Made by a program: the position numbers and the translations under genes
Notes under the pieces: generated by a model
Told to the model about the DNA's origin: nothing
The model's database searches: none
Seen by the model: the letters and a program-made list of their open reading frames with translations, nothing else
Assembly (NCBI RefSeq): GCF_036127095.1
Contig: NZ_CP108006.1
Location: 4,579,501 to 4,643,500, forward strand
DNA: 64,000 nucleotides
Origin: Streptomyces sp. NBC_00335
GTDB lineage: Bacteria; Actinomycetota; Actinomycetes; Streptomycetales; Streptomycetaceae
Direction of reading: 5' to 3'
Shown: positions 8,655-17,049 of the stretch, piece by piece
Numbering within the stretch: position 1 is the stretch's first letter
Layout of the letters: the number at the start of each line of letters is the position of its first letter

Positions 8655-9464
8655 TCACCCCGAAGGCCTCAACGCTTCCCACCGCACCGTCAGTTCCCCC
8701 TGGCGCCACCGCACCGGCCCGTCCGCCAGCGGCCAGTCCCCGGCCAGCGCCCGCGCCGTCCGGATCCAGCGCTGCCGCGCCCCGTACGAGGCGTACGGGG
8801 CCGCCGCCGCCCACGCCCGGTCGAAGTCGCGCAGGAACGCGTGCACCGGCTCGCCCGGCACGTTGCGGTGGATCAGCGCCTTCGGCAGCCGCTCCGCCAG
8901 GTCCGAGGGGCGCTCCAGGGAGCCCAGCCGGGTCGCGAAGGTCACCGTGCGCGCCCCTTCGGGCCCGAGCGCGACCCAGACGTGGCGCCGCCCGATCTCG
9001 TCGCACGTCCCCTCCACCAGCAGCCCGTCGGGAGCGAGCCGGGCACACAATCGCTCCCACACCGCCTCGACCTGCTCCTCGTCGTACTGGCGCAGCACGT
9101 TCGCCGCCCGGATCAGCGCGGGCCGCACCCCGCCCTCCAGCGGCACCTCGAAGCCGCCGTGCCGAAAGCTCAGGCCCTCCCGCTCGTACGGCTTCGCACC
9201 CGCGACCCGGGCCGGTTCGATCTCGATGCCGACCACCCGCACCCGCGGGGCCGCCTCCCGCAGCCGGGTCAGCAGCTCCACCGCGGTCCAGGGCGCGGCC
9301 CCGTAGCCGAGGTCCACCGCGACCGGGGCGTCCGCGCGCCGCAGCGCCGCCCCGTGCGTCGCCGCGATCCAGCGGTCCATGCGGCGCAGGCGGTTCGGGT
9401 TCGTCGTCCCGCGGGTCACCGTGCCGACGGGGCGCCGCGGGGGAGGGGTGGAGCGGGAGGCCAT
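8655..9464 (-). CDS. Class I SAM-dependent methyltransferase
   Basis: A 269-residue protein. Motif I appears as VAVDLGYGAAPWTAVEL and the SAM ribose-binding acidic strand as VRVVGIEIEPARV. The later GLLVEGTCDEIGRRHVWVAL block is shared by orthologues next to mshA in streptomycetes. The substrate is unknown. It is divergent from mshA, and its ATG is followed by a short basic N-terminus. Confidence 0.7.
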   Translation of the reverse strand: MASRSTPPPRRPVGTVTRGTTNPNRLRRMDRWIAATHGAALRRADAPVAVDLGYGAAPWTAVELLTRLREAAPRVRVVGIEIEPARVAGAKPYEREGLSFRHGGFEVPLEGGVRPALIRAANVLRQYDEEQVEAVWERLCARLAPDGLLVEGTCDEIGRRHVWVALGPEGARTVTFATRLGSLERPSDLAERLPKALIHRNVPGEPVHAFLRDFDRAWAAAAPYASYGARQRWIRTARALAGDWPLADGPVRWRQGELTVRWEALRPSG

Positions 9465-9627
9465 GTGCAGAGAGTAAGCGGAGGGTTCCCGCGCGATAAA
9501 AATCCCGCGCGGCAGCAGGAAAACCGCCCGTCCCGGAATGCGGGAGACGGCCGTCCGGGTTGCACTCCTAGAAGAGCGCCGACAGCGCTCTCGGTGTCAT
9601 GCCGTCCGAGCGAGAGGAACTGCTCCC

Positions 9628-11016
9628 TTGAGCCAGTACGTGTCCCGCATCGGCGGCAGCATCGGCGGACGGTTCGCCGCGGCCCGCTCGGGCACCCGTC
9701 ACGAGCCGCCCCGCCTGCGCCTGCCCGCCGCCGTCGGAGGCCACCGCAAGCCGCGCCGGGTCGCGATGCTCAGCGTGCACACCTCACCGCTGCACCAGCC
9801 CGGCACCGGCGACGCCGGCGGGATGAACGTCTACATCGTCGAGCTGGCCCGGCGCCTCGCCGCGATCAACATCGAGGTCGAGATCTTCACCCGCGCCACC
9901 ACCGGCGGCCTGCCGCCCGTAGTCGAGCTCGCGCCCGGAGTCCTCGTACGGCACGTGGACGCGGGCCCGTACGAGGGCCTCGCCAAGGAGGAGCTGCCGG
10001 CCCAGCTGTGCGCCTTCACCCACGGCGTCATGCAGGCCTGGGCCGGGCACCGCCCCGGCTACTACGACCTGGTCCACTCCCACTACTGGCTCTCCGGTCA
10101 CGTCGGCTGGCTCGCCGCCGAGCGCTGGGGCGTCCCGCTCGTGCACGCCATGCACACCATGGCCAAGGTGAAGAACGCGGCGCTCGCCGAGGGCGACACC
10201 CCCGAACCGGCCGCCCGCGTCATCGGCGAGACGCAGATCGTCGACGCCGCCGACCGGCTCATCGCGAACACCGCCGAGGAAGCCGACGAGCTCGTACGCC
10301 ACTACGCGGCCGACCCCGGCAAGGTCGCCGTCGTCCACCCCGGCGTGAACCTCGACCGCTTCACCGTCGCCGACGGCCGCGCCGCCGCCCGCGCCCGCCT
10401 CGGGCTGCCGCAGGACGCCGTCATCCCGCTCTTCGCGGGCCGCATCCAGCCGCTCAAGGCCCCCGACATCCTGCTGCGGGCCGTCGCCGAACTCGTGGAC
10501 CGGGACCCGGCGCTGCGCACCCGGCTGTTCGTGCCCGTCGTCGGCGGGCCGAGCGGCAGCGGGCTCGCGAAGCCGGAGGGGCTGCAGAAGCTCGCCGCGA
10601 AGCTCGGCATCGCGGACCTCGTGCACTTCCACCCGCCGGTGGCGCAGGACGGGCTCGCGGACTGGTTCCGGGCGGCGTCCGTGCTGGTCATGCCCTCGTA
10701 CAGCGAGTCCTTCGGGCTGGTCGCCATAGAGGCGCAGGCCACCGGCACGCCGGTGCTGGCCGCGGCCGTCGGCGGGCTGCCGGTCGCCGTGAACGACGGG
10801 GTCACGGGGATCCTCGTACCCGGCCACGATCCGGTCGACTACGCCCGCGAGCTACGGCGCTTCGTGGACGAGCCGGGACTGTCGGACCGGATGGGCGAGG
10901 CGGCCGCGCGGCACGCGCAGTTCTTCGGCTGGGACACCGCCGCGAGCGGCACGGCCGACGTGTACACGGGGGCGATGCACGATCACCGCCGTCACGTACG
11001 CTCCCACCATGGCTGA
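9628..11016 (+). CDS. mshA: D-inositol-3-phosphate glycosyltransferase MshA
   Basis: MshA transfers GlcNAc from UDP-GlcNAc to 1L-myo-inositol 1-phosphate, the first committed step of mycothiol biosynthesis. The 462-residue product is a GT-B fold enzyme of family GT4. It has the N-terminal loop [21 protein letters not shown], the acceptor-site region [11 protein letters not shown], and the donor-site E-x7-E type motif in [22 protein letters not shown]. The TTG at 9628 is chosen because it begins the conserved SQYVSRIG N-terminus and follows GAGAGGAAC. The gene overlaps the next one by 8 nt. Confidence 0.93.
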   Translation: MSQYVSRIGGSIGGRFAAARSGTRHEPPRLRLPAAVGGHRKPRRVAMLSVHTSPLHQPGTGDAGGMNVYIVELARRLAAINIEVEIFTRATTGGLPPVVELAPGVLVRHVDAGPYEGLAKEELPAQLCAFTHGVMQAWAGHRPGYYDLVHSHYWLSGHVGWLAAERWGVPLVHAMHTMAKVKNAALAEGDTPEPAARVIGETQIVDAADRLIANTAEEADELVRHYAADPGKVAVVHPGVNLDRFTVADGRAAARARLGLPQDAVIPLFAGRIQPLKAPDILLRAVAELVDRDPALRTRLFVPVVGGPSGSGLAKPEGLQKLAAKLGIADLVHFHPPVAQDGLADWFRAASVLVMPSYSESFGLVAIEAQATGTPVLAAAVGGLPVAVNDGVTGILVPGHDPVDYARELRRFVDEPGLSDRMGEAAARHAQFFGWDTAASGTADVYTGAMHDHRRHVRSHHG

Positions 11017-11533
11017 CGCTGACCCCCTCAACGACACCGCGGCGATCATCGAAGCGACGCTGACCGGCGCGGAACTGAGCTGGGAGAGCCCGGAGCCGGG
11101 CTCGTACGTGGTCCAGCTCCCCGGCACCCGCAAGCTGAGCACCACCTGCTCGCTCAAGGCCGGGAAGCACTCCCTGTCGGTCAACGCCTTCGTGATCCGC
11201 CACCCGGACGAGAACGAGGCCGGCGTCCACCGGTGGCTGCTGGAGCGCAACCTCAAGCTCTACGGCATGGCCTACGCGGTCGACGCGCTCGGCGACGTCT
11301 ACCTGACGGCCCGCCTCCCCCTGTCGGTGATCACCCCCGACGACCTGGACCGGCTGCTCGGCACGGTCCTGGAGGCCGCCGACGGGGCCTTCAACACCCT
11401 GCTGGAGCTGGGTTTCGCGAGCGCGATCCGGCGGGAGTACGAGTGGCGGGTCTCGCGGGGCGAGTCCACGCGCAACCTGGACGCCTTCAAGCACCTGACG
11501 CGGCCGTCGGGGGCGGCGGCGCGGCCGGAGTAG
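11009..11533 (+). CDS. YbjN domain protein
   Basis: A 174-residue protein of the YbjN / type III secretion-chaperone-like fold. It starts inside the last codons of mshA, so the two are co-transcribed and probably translationally coupled. The central segment [33 protein letters not shown] is typical of the actinobacterial family. The linkage with mshA is conserved in streptomycetes; the molecular role is unknown. Confidence 0.8.
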   Translation: MADADPLNDTAAIIEATLTGAELSWESPEPGSYVVQLPGTRKLSTTCSLKAGKHSLSVNAFVIRHPDENEAGVHRWLLERNLKLYGMAYAVDALGDVYLTARLPLSVITPDDLDRLLGTVLEAADGAFNTLLELGFASAIRREYEWRVSRGESTRNLDAFKHLTRPSGAAARPE

Positions 11534-11574
11534 GAGGGCCAGGCGGAGCCGGCGGGCCAGGCGGGCCAAGAGGG

Positions 11575-12951
11575 TCAGGCGGCCGGACCCACCGGACCCA
11601 CCGGATCCGCCGCCTTCGCCGGAGCGGCGACCTCCACGACTGACTCCACGGTGACCTCCGCGACGGGCTCCACCGCGACCTTCACGACGGGCTCCGCGAC
11701 GACCTCCACGACCGTCTCCGCGGCCGCCTCCACCGCGCCCCCTTCGTCCTGCGAAAGCCCCCTCATCAGCAGCCAGTAGCCCGCCGCGGCGATCGTCCCC
11801 AGGACCGCCGTCGCGCCCCACAGCCAGGCCGCGCCGAAGTGCTCGATCGCGAAGCCCGCCATCAGCGGGGCGATCAGCGAGGCCACCGCCCACGACATCG
11901 TGTACATGCCCTGGTAGCGGCCGCGCCCGTGTACCGGGGAGAGCCGCGCGACCAGGCCCATCTGGGTCGGCGAGTTGATGATCTCGGCCAGCGTCCACAC
12001 GCAGACGGTCAGCGCCAGCGCCCACACCGAGCCGCCGAAGGCCGTCAGCCCGAACCCGTACCCGGCCAGCAGCGCCGAGATGACCAGCAGCTTCTGCGGA
12101 TCGCGGTGCTCGATGAACCGGGTGACCGGGATCTGCAGCACCACGATCAGCACGCCGTTCAGGCCGATGACCAGCCCGTAGTCGACGGTGGAGAACCCGG
12201 CCGCGCCCATCGCGAGCGGCAGCCCGAACGAGCCCTGCATGAAGATCAGCGAGATCAGGAACGACAGCCCGACCACGCCCATGAACCGCCCGTCCCGCAG
12301 CACCGTGCCCAGGCCGATCTCCGGCTCGGCGGACGCCTTCTCCGCCGCCGTCTTCTCCGGCCGGGACTCCGGCAGCTTGAGGTAGACGAGCACCGCGCAG
12401 ACCAGCGTCAGGGCCGCCTCGCCGAGGAACCCGGCCAGGTAGCTGTACTCCGCGATGAAGCCCGCCGCGGTCGAGCTGACGGCGAAGCCGAGGTTGATGG
12501 CCCAGTAGTTCAGCGCGAAGGCCCGTACCCGGTCCTCGGGGCGGACGATGTCCGCCATCATCGCCTGCACCGCGGGCCGCGAGGCGTTGGAGGTCATGCC
12601 GACCAGCAGCGCCACCGCGGCGATCGCCGCCGGATGTTCCATGAACCCGAGCAGCGCCACCGAGAACGCGGTCGAGGTCTGCGCCGCCATCAGCGTGGGC
12701 CGGCGGCCCAGCCGGTCCGTGAGCACTCCGGCGACGAGCGAGGACACCACGCCGCCGAGCCCGTGCAGGGCCACCACAAGTCCCACGAAGGAGGCCGAAT
12801 AGCCCCGCTCCAGGGTCAGGTACAAGGTCATGAATGTGGCGACGAAGGCCCCGAGCCTGTTGACCAGCGTGCTCGTCCAGAGCCACCAGAACTCCCGGGG
12901 CAGTCCCGCCACGCTCTCGCGGGCGGCCCGCCTCACACTGGCAACGGACAT
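11575..12951 (-). CDS. MFS transporter, DHA1-like
   Basis: A 458-residue protein with about 12 membrane segments. The MFS signature between helices 2 and 3 reads [13 protein letters not shown], and a second half begins after a charged loop near residue 195. It resembles drug/proton antiporters; the substrate is unknown. The C-terminal 50 residues are a soluble tail of alternating Val/Glu/Pro repeats ([20 protein letters not shown]). It is divergent from gpmA, with a 7-5-7 inverted repeat between them at 13027-13045. Confidence 0.82.
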   Translation of the reverse strand: MSVASVRRAARESVAGLPREFWWLWTSTLVNRLGAFVATFMTLYLTLERGYSASFVGLVVALHGLGGVVSSLVAGVLTDRLGRRPTLMAAQTSTAFSVALLGFMEHPAAIAAVALLVGMTSNASRPAVQAMMADIVRPEDRVRAFALNYWAINLGFAVSSTAAGFIAEYSYLAGFLGEAALTLVCAVLVYLKLPESRPEKTAAEKASAEPEIGLGTVLRDGRFMGVVGLSFLISLIFMQGSFGLPLAMGAAGFSTVDYGLVIGLNGVLIVVLQIPVTRFIEHRDPQKLLVISALLAGYGFGLTAFGGSVWALALTVCVWTLAEIINSPTQMGLVARLSPVHGRGRYQGMYTMSWAVASLIAPLMAGFAIEHFGAAWLWGATAVLGTIAAAGYWLLMRGLSQDEGGAVEAAAETVVEVVAEPVVKVAVEPVAEVTVESVVEVAAPAKAADPVGPVGPAA

Positions 12952-13026
12952 ATGGAATCCCCCCGAGATGTAAGCGTCCCTCTACTCGTTCGGACCCTAC
13001 GGACAGTGGCCTTCCGGGGCCAATGG

Positions 13027-13045
13027 ATTGACGGCCGGCGTCAAT
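13027..13045. promoter_or_regulatory. ATTGACG-N5-CGTCAAT inverted repeat between MFS gene and gpmA
   Basis: Seven-base perfect arms flank five bases in the divergent intergenic region. The left arm contains a -35-like TTGACG. It lies about 75 nt from the MFS start and about 70 nt from the gpmA start, so it could serve either promoter. Confidence 0.4.
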
Positions 13046-13113
13046 CGGGGACCGTCCCACGTGCCGTACACACCGCGCGCGAGGGGCGGGGTGCGTCCAT
13101 TAGGCTCGTACGC

Positions 13114-13875
13114 ATGGCCGACGCACCGTACAAGCTGATCCTCCTCCGCCACGGCGAGAGCGAATGGAACGCGAAGAACCTGTTCACCGGCTGGGTGGAC
13201 GTCAATCTCAACGAGAAGGGCGAGAAGGAGGCGATCCGCGGCGGTGAGCTGCTCAAGGACGCCGGTCTGCTCCCCGACGTCGTGCACACCTCGCTCCAGA
13301 AGCGCGCGATCCGCACCGCGCAGATGGCGCTGGAGGCAGCCGACCGCCACTGGATCCCGGTCCACCGCTCCTGGCGCCTGAACGAGCGCCACTACGGCGC
13401 CCTCCAGGGCAAGGACAAGGCCCAGACCCTCGCCGAGTTCGGCGAGGAGCAGTTCATGCTGTGGCGCCGCTCGTACGACACCCCGCCGCCGGCGCTCGAA
13501 GACGGTACGGAGTTCTCGCAGTCCGAGGACCCGCGCTACGCCTCCATCCCGCCGGAGCTGCGCCCGCGTACCGAGTGCCTCAAGGACGTCGTCGTCCGCA
13601 TGCTCCCGTACTGGTACGACTCGATCGTCCCGGACCTGCTGGCCGGCCAGACCGTCCTGGTCGCCGCGCACGGCAACTCCCTGCGCGCGCTGGTCAAGCA
13701 CCTCGACGGCGTCTCCGACGAGGACATCGCGGGCCTGAACATCCCGACCGGCATCCCGCTCTCCTACGAGCTGGACGCCGACTTCAAGCCCCTCAACCCG
13801 GGCGGCACCTACCTCGACCCGGACGCCGCGGCGGCCGCCATCGAGGCCGTCAAGAACCAGGGCAAGAAGAAGTAG
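13114..13875 (+). CDS. gpmA: 2,3-bisphosphoglycerate-dependent phosphoglycerate mutase
   Basis: GpmA interconverts 3- and 2-phosphoglycerate in glycolysis and gluconeogenesis. The 253-residue protein has the phosphohistidine motif [10 protein letters not shown] (His13), the [12 protein letters not shown] substrate loop and the second catalytic His in VAAHGNS. The last codons and the TAG stop lie inside a 20-bp direct repeat that recurs 2.2 kb downstream, so the 3' end is the attachment site of an integrated element. The reading frame is intact because the repeat restores the same end. Confidence 0.95.
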   Translation: MADAPYKLILLRHGESEWNAKNLFTGWVDVNLNEKGEKEAIRGGELLKDAGLLPDVVHTSLQKRAIRTAQMALEAADRHWIPVHRSWRLNERHYGALQGKDKAQTLAEFGEEQFMLWRRSYDTPPPALEDGTEFSQSEDPRYASIPPELRPRTECLKDVVVRMLPYWYDSIVPDLLAGQTVLVAAHGNSLRALVKHLDGVSDEDIAGLNIPTGIPLSYELDADFKPLNPGGTYLDPDAAAAAIEAVKNQGKKK

Positions 13876-13876
13876 C
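13857..13876 (+). repeat. Left attachment-site repeat (attL core) in the 3' end of gpmA
   Basis: CCAGGGCAAGAAGAAGTAGC covers the final gpmA codons and stop. An exact copy is at 16028-16047. Flanking bases differ on both sides, as expected for a site-specific crossover core. Confidence 0.85.
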
Positions 13877-13889
13877 AAAAGCGATCATG

Positions 13890-13922
13890 CCCCTGATCTG
13901 CGCAAACGGCGCAGATCGGGGG
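13890..13922. terminator. Stem-loop just inside the left end of the element
   Basis: GATCTGCGC pairs with GCGCAGATC around a 5-nt loop, extended by a C-run pairing with a G-run past one bulged T. A TATTCGTTTT tail follows. It would end gpmA transcripts in place of the displaced native terminator. Confidence 0.7.
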
Positions 13923-13935
13923 TATTCGTTTTCCC

Positions 13936-13954
13936 TGGGCCCTCTGTGGGCCCT
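13936..13954. repeat. Left arm-type repeat of the integrated element
   Basis: TGGGCCCTCTGTGGGCCCT, itself a doubled GGGCCCT unit, matches 18 of 19 bases with 15901-15919 near the other end. A pair like this flanking an integrase gene suggests arm-binding sites. Confidence 0.6.
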
Positions 13955-14085
13955 CAGCGTGGGGGACCGTCCGGCCGCAGAGCCCGGCCGAGAGCCTCCC
14001 GCGCACGGTCCCTGCTGCTCGGCATGAGGTGGGCGTAGACCTTGAGCGTGAGTCCCGGATCCGAGTGCCCCAGGTACTCGCTCAC
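13954..14085 (-). pseudogene. 3' remnant of a tyrosine recombinase (integrase) gene
   Basis: The reverse strand encodes VSEYLGHSDPGLTLKVYAHL followed by a basic tail to a TGA at 13954-13956. This is the C-terminal catalytic end of a phage-type integrase, with the active-site His in GHSD and the Tyr nucleophile in VYAHL. Upstream of VSEYLG the homology stops abruptly at about 14085, where sequence of an oppositely oriented kinase gene begins. The rest of the integrase is missing, so the element cannot excise itself. Confidence 0.8.
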
Positions 14086-14526
14086 GGGAACAACGTGGTG
14101 GTCGACCACGGCTTCTGGACGCCGGGCGACCGCGCACGGTGGCACTTGGCTGCAGCGGACGCCGGCGCAACCTCGGTACTGGTCTACCTGGAGGCAAGCC
14201 ACGAGGAGCTCTGGGAGCGCGTGAGCAAGCGGAACGCACAGCACGAAGCGGATCCGAACTCGATCTACTTCTCCGAGAGCGACCTGACCCGCTACAGGGC
14301 ACGATTCGTACCGCCCCAACCAGACGAGCCCCACCTGATTTACCGCGGCGACCCGGGCCCCCTGTTGAAGGCGCTGGCAGAGGCTGCTCAGGGCGACCTC
14401 GCCAACCTCCGGGCTCTGGGGCAAGAGAAGCCCGGCTTCCTGCCCGGCCAGCACGCGGTGGCAAGCCTCGAAGCCCCGGTTTCCGGTCGGAAGCCGGGGT
14501 TTCACGTACCCCTTGCTAGTCGCTAG
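14071..14526 (+). pseudogene. C-terminal remnant of a P-loop kinase / AAA-type ATPase gene
   Basis: The plus strand encodes QVLAHGNNVVVDHGFWTPGDR, then SVLVYLEASHEELWERVSKRN and later RARFVPPQPDE. This is the latter part of small bacterial P-loop kinases related to chloramphenicol-phosphotransferase-like and zeta-type proteins. The Walker A half is missing. The junction with the integrase remnant falls in about 15 shared bases (around 14071-14085) that make sense in both genes on opposite strands, suggesting deletion by microhomology. An open frame continues upstream only as noncoding sequence. Confidence 0.65.
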
Positions 14527-14637
14527 TTCCCAGGTCAGCGGCCCTTCAAGTCGCTAGGACTGGTGCTAGACCTAGCGACCCCTGTTGCTAGACCTAGTGC
14601 TGTGACCCGGTGAACCTTGGCGGTCACAGCACTAGCG
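14514..14637. repeat. CTAG-rich patch with 12-bp direct repeats
   Basis: Eight CTAG tetranucleotides occur in about 125 bases, a density unlike the rest of the window. TGCTAGACCTAG is repeated at 14564-14575 and 14586-14597. The patch lies between the kinase remnant and the lipoprotein gene and ends in a hairpin. Confidence 0.7.
14594..14635. terminator. Stem-loop between converging kinase remnant and lipoprotein gene
   Basis: CTAGTGCTGTGACC (14594-14607) pairs perfectly with GGTCACAGCACTAG (14622-14635) around 14 nt. It overlaps the lipoprotein stop codon and could serve both strands. Confidence 0.6.
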
Positions 14638-15084
14638 GCCGAAGTCTGTGACCGTCACGGTGAGGAGGCTTTCGCCCGGAGCGAGCGTGACCGCGTCGGC
14701 CTCGGTCACGCTGCGGCCCAGAAGGGTCCAGTCGGACTTCTCGTAGCTGAGGGGAAAAGTGCCGACGGGCTCTGCGCGCCATCCCAGGCGCTCCAGTTCC
14801 GCCCCGATCTTCGGCAGCGCCTGTTCCGCCTGCGGGGTGCCGAGGACCGCGATCCAGTCGACCATGCTCGGATTCGCGACCCCATTCGGAACGTTGGTGG
14901 TCTTCCCCTTCGCGGGGTCGAGGCCCGCCTTGCGGACCGCCGCCCGCACGTCGCGGTCCACAGTGTCCCGAGTGACGGCCTCGGCTTTGGACTGGGCGTC
15001 GTTAGCCGTACAGCCAGCCAGCGGAACGGCTGCCAGCAGGATCGCGGCGGCCGCCATAGATCTCGTCGTGATCCTGGACGTCAT
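14632..15084 (-). CDS. Small lipoprotein carried by the integrated element
   Basis: A 150-residue protein with a lipoprotein signal: basic start (TSRITTRS), Ala/Leu core, and lipobox LAGC with the modified Cys at 25. The mature part has no motif I recognise; it includes VDWIAVLGTPQAEQALPKIGAELERLGW. It would be anchored to the outer face of the membrane. The ATG at 15084 is chosen because it places the signal peptide correctly, although the ribosome site is weak. The coding frame is intact, in contrast to the broken genes beside it. Confidence 0.62.
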   Translation of the reverse strand: MTSRITTRSMAAAAILLAAVPLAGCTANDAQSKAEAVTRDTVDRDVRAAVRKAGLDPAKGKTTNVPNGVANPSMVDWIAVLGTPQAEQALPKIGAELERLGWRAEPVGTFPLSYEKSDWTLLGRSVTEADAVTLAPGESLLTVTVTDFGR

Positions 15085-15626
15085 CGACGGCTTGATACGT
15101 ATGTGCAAGGCAAAACTCCCACCCCGGTTGGCCAGGAGGGGAGTCTCACACACTCGTCCGCAGGCCGGTACGCGCGGGGACCGGCTCCGTGGCCCGCGTG
15201 CCGTCGTCCGAGCCGGTCGACGGCCACGACGAAGCCGGAAGCAGGGCTGCGGCCGTAGCGTCCGTATGTCCTTCGCCCAAGGGAGCGCTTTGACCTGCGG
15301 TGATGCTCATAGTTCGGGGTGGGCGCTGCGGACACTGCGGACACTGTCGAACGCTGGCCAATTTGCTTGGCGTCCGCACAGTTGTTGCAGGTCAGAGGGG
15401 GTGGAGAGTGCCCGGCGGACGCTGCGGGCACTACTTTCTCTCAACTCTCTAGGACGGCAGATCCCCCTTCGGCCTCTCCTGTGGCGACGGCGGCTCTTCA
15501 GGAGGTCGCGGCCGTCTCCCTTGAAGAGCCGTCCTTGCTCGCCACGGGGCGGGCCTGCCAAGAGACGGGCTGCCCCCACTCGCCTCCTTGGAAGGCGTCG
15601 CCCTCCCACGTGGCCGTTCTACTGGG

Positions 15627-15661
15627 TAGTGGGTAGTGGGGCGACACCCCACTACCCACTA
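15627..15661. repeat. Perfect 15-bp inverted repeat, 5-nt loop
   Basis: TAGTGGGTAGTGGGG and its exact reverse complement flank CGACA. Each arm is a near-duplicate of a TAGTGGG unit. A CCCCACTAG copy follows at about 15667 and another CCCCACTA at about 15715. There is no U-tract, so a protein-binding or replication role is as likely as termination. Confidence 0.7.
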
Positions 15662-15735
15662 GGACACCCCACTAGCGCCCCTGGGGGCATTCATCAGCCC
15701 GTTTCTACTGGGGACCCCACTACTGCTTCCCTGCC

Positions 15736-15841
15736 CTTGTCGCTTGTCGCTTGTCGCCTCAAGGCCTAATGGCTATCCGGTGACGCGCTGCGTCGGCATG
15801 ACCTGGGGAAACAGGGAACGACAAGCGACAAGTGACAAGCG
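15736..15841. repeat. CTTGTCG tandem repeats facing inverted copies
   Basis: Three adjoining CTTGTCG units (15736-15756) face CGACAAG-type units on the other strand sense (15819-15841) about 60 bases away. Iterated short repeats like this are usual at plasmid origins and transfer loci; no such gene is left nearby. Confidence 0.55.
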
Positions 15842-15900
15842 GCCACCTGGGAGTTCGGACGCAGGGCTGTCATCGGTAGCGAGTTCTGGGGCCCGGTCCG

Positions 15901-15919
15901 TGGGCCCTCTCTGGGCCCT
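15901..15919. repeat. Right arm-type repeat of the integrated element
   Basis: TGGGCCCTCTCTGGGCCCT differs at one base from 13936-13954. It sits 108 bases inside the right attachment repeat. Confidence 0.6.
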
Positions 15920-16027
15920 GCGAGGGTGACCTAGGGCGACGGACAACGACCAACGATGACCGTTCGACAGCAGGTCAGGCAGGGTGCGCGGCCCTCTGAC
16001 CTGGGGCGGGAACCGGGCCCGCCAGAC

Positions 16028-16047
16028 CCAGGGCAAGAAGAAGTAGC
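16028..16047 (+). repeat. Right attachment-site repeat (attR core)
   Basis: An exact 20-base copy of the gpmA 3' end, including a TAG in the same context. Beyond it comes a strong hairpin that would have followed gpmA before integration. Confidence 0.85.
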
Positions 16048-16064
16048 CTTCCGCGCACGCGCGC

Positions 16065-16100
16065 AGCCCCCCGTCCCCGGTCACCGGCGGGCGGGGGGCT
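16065..16100. terminator. Displaced original terminator of gpmA
   Basis: AGCCCCCCGTCC pairs with GGGCGGGGGGCT (one mismatch) around CCGGTCACCGGC, 18 bases past the right attachment repeat. Relative to that repeat it lies exactly where the gpmA terminator would have been, before the element came between. Confidence 0.7.
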
Positions 16101-16129
16101 CTTGCGTGCGGTGCGGGAGGATGGGGGGC

Positions 16130-16567
16130 ATGGGGGGCATGGGGGAGTCGTACGGGACGTACCGGGAGTCGGTCGCGGAGCTGCTGGAAGCCGCGGCGGG
16201 CGAGGCGATCGTGCTCTCGTACGAGGAGGACCGGGCGTTCGCCGCGCTGGGGCTGAACCGGTTCGGGACGGTGGGGTCCCTGCGGCTGGACTGGCGCGGG
16301 GCCGAGGTCCGCGAGCGGAGCGAGGGCTTCGACGGGGGCGAGTTGCGCAGGCTGCTGGGCGTGCACGCCGCGGCCGGTGAGCTCGCGGTCGTGTTCTGGA
16401 GCAATCACCGGATGCCGGCCGTCGCGCTGGAGGCAGCCCTCGTGGCGCGCCACGCCGAGGTGGTCGTGGACTGTACGCCGGAGTGCTGGATCCACCTCAC
16501 CGACAGCGGGCTGCTGATCGAGTTCCAGGACGGCGAGGGCTTCACGGTGGGCGTGATCCCGGCCTGA
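16130..16567 (+). CDS. Conserved-looking hypothetical protein
   Basis: A 145-residue soluble protein with clear Streptomyces codon bias. I do not recognise a domain. Visible features are an N-terminal ESYGTYRESVAELLEAAAG helix, a GSLRLDWRGAEV strand region, WSNHRMPAVALEAALVARHAEVVVDCTPECW and a C-terminal ESLIEF-like strand (LLIEFQDGEGFTVGVIP). ATGs at 16121, 16130 and 16139 are all in frame; 16130 is best spaced from GGGAGG. It is the first gene after the integrated element. Confidence 0.6.
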   Translation: MGGMGESYGTYRESVAELLEAAAGEAIVLSYEEDRAFAALGLNRFGTVGSLRLDWRGAEVRERSEGFDGGELRRLLGVHAAAGELAVVFWSNHRMPAVALEAALVARHAEVVVDCTPECWIHLTDSGLLIEFQDGEGFTVGVIPA

Positions 16568-16571
16568 CGCG

Positions 16572-16690
16572 GGACGCGATCCCGGCTGACGCGACCCGTA
16601 CCGACGCGATCCCGGGCCGAGCACGATCCCGGGCCGAGCACGATCCCAAGCCGACGCGACGGCGGGTTGACGCGCCGACGGCCTGACGCG
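16572..16690. repeat. Degenerate short tandem repeats
   Basis: Units resembling GACGCGATCCCGG and CCGAGCACGATCCC recur several times with varying spacing after the preceding stop codon. The stretch has no gene. Confidence 0.55.
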
Positions 16691-16710
16691 CCGCCGGCCC
16701 GTGACCCGAC

Positions 16711-16756
16711 CGCGAAGGGCCCCGGCCGACAGGAGTGTCGGGCGGGGCCCTTCGCG
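16711..16756. terminator. Bidirectional terminator between 16130-16567 and the Cys-rich gene
   Basis: CGCGAAGGGCCCCG (16711-16724) and its exact reverse complement (16743-16756) form a 14-bp stem around 18 nt. Confidence 0.75.
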
Positions 16757-16779
16757 TACGGGTGGCCGGTCGGGCGGCC

Positions 16780-16932
16780 TCAGCCGCCGCACTGGCAGGG
16801 GGCGCCGGACTGGCAGCCGCAGCCGCAGCCCGAGCCGCAGCCGCAGGCCGCGAGCAGCGGCAAGCGCAGGCGCAGGCCCTCCGGGGGCTGCGCTTCCTGC
16901 TCCGGGGTGATGGGGACGGGGGAATCGGGCAT
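16780..16932 (-). CDS. Very small Cys-rich protein beside phoU
   Basis: A 50-residue protein from an ATG at 16932 with AGGAGG at ideal spacing. Residues 1-33 are ordinary (MPDSPVPITPEQEAQPPEGL, then a Leu/Arg helix LRLRLPLLA). The last 17 residues hold seven Cys among Gly, Ser, Gln, Ala and Pro, with CGCG, CGCGC and PCQCG patterns. The product could bind metal or be the precursor of a modified peptide; no maturation enzyme is next to it. It lies downstream of phoU on the same strand, 117 nt after its stop. Function unknown. Confidence 0.6.
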   Translation of the reverse strand: MPDSPVPITPEQEAQPPEGLRLRLPLLAACGCGSGCGCGCQSGAPCQCGG

Positions 16933-17049
16933 GGATCCTCCTCGTAGGCGTTGTGCCTTCGCCCTCATTCATGCCCAGCCCGGCCCCCGCGTCAACGGCG
17001 CATTGGGGGCTCGTTGTTGATCCGGCCCCCGCCGGTCCTCCGGATCGGC

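Larger units (their letters stand above)
15085..16027. other. Non-coding part of the integrated element with structured repeats
   Basis: About 940 bases with no convincing gene on either strand; open frames here have poor codon bias. The notable content is a 15-bp perfect inverted repeat (15627-15661), a further CCCCACTA repeat just after it, CTTGTCG tandem repeats and their inverted copies (15736-15757 and 15819-15841), and an arm-type repeat (15901-15919). It may hold former replication or transfer sites. Confidence 0.55.
13857..16047. mobile_element. Decayed integrative element in gpmA, about 2.2 kb
   Basis: The element is bounded by identical 20-bp direct repeats, one formed by the 3' end of gpmA. 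Inside are, in order: a terminator hairpin, an arm-type repeat (TGGGCCCTCTGTGGGCCCT), the last 44 codons of a tyrosine-recombinase gene, part of a kinase gene, a CTAG-rich patch with a hairpin, a lipoprotein gene, a 15-bp perfect stem-loop, CTTGTCG repeats, and a second arm-type repeat (TGGGCCCTCTCTGGGCCCT). The integrase gene facing one end and the near-identical arm repeats by both ends are the layout of a tyrosine-recombinase attP. No replication or transfer gene is left. Confidence 0.8.

Noticed and set aside
16572..16690. CRISPR-like array
   Set aside because: Units are degenerate, short and irregularly spaced, with no spacers or cas genes anywhere in the window.
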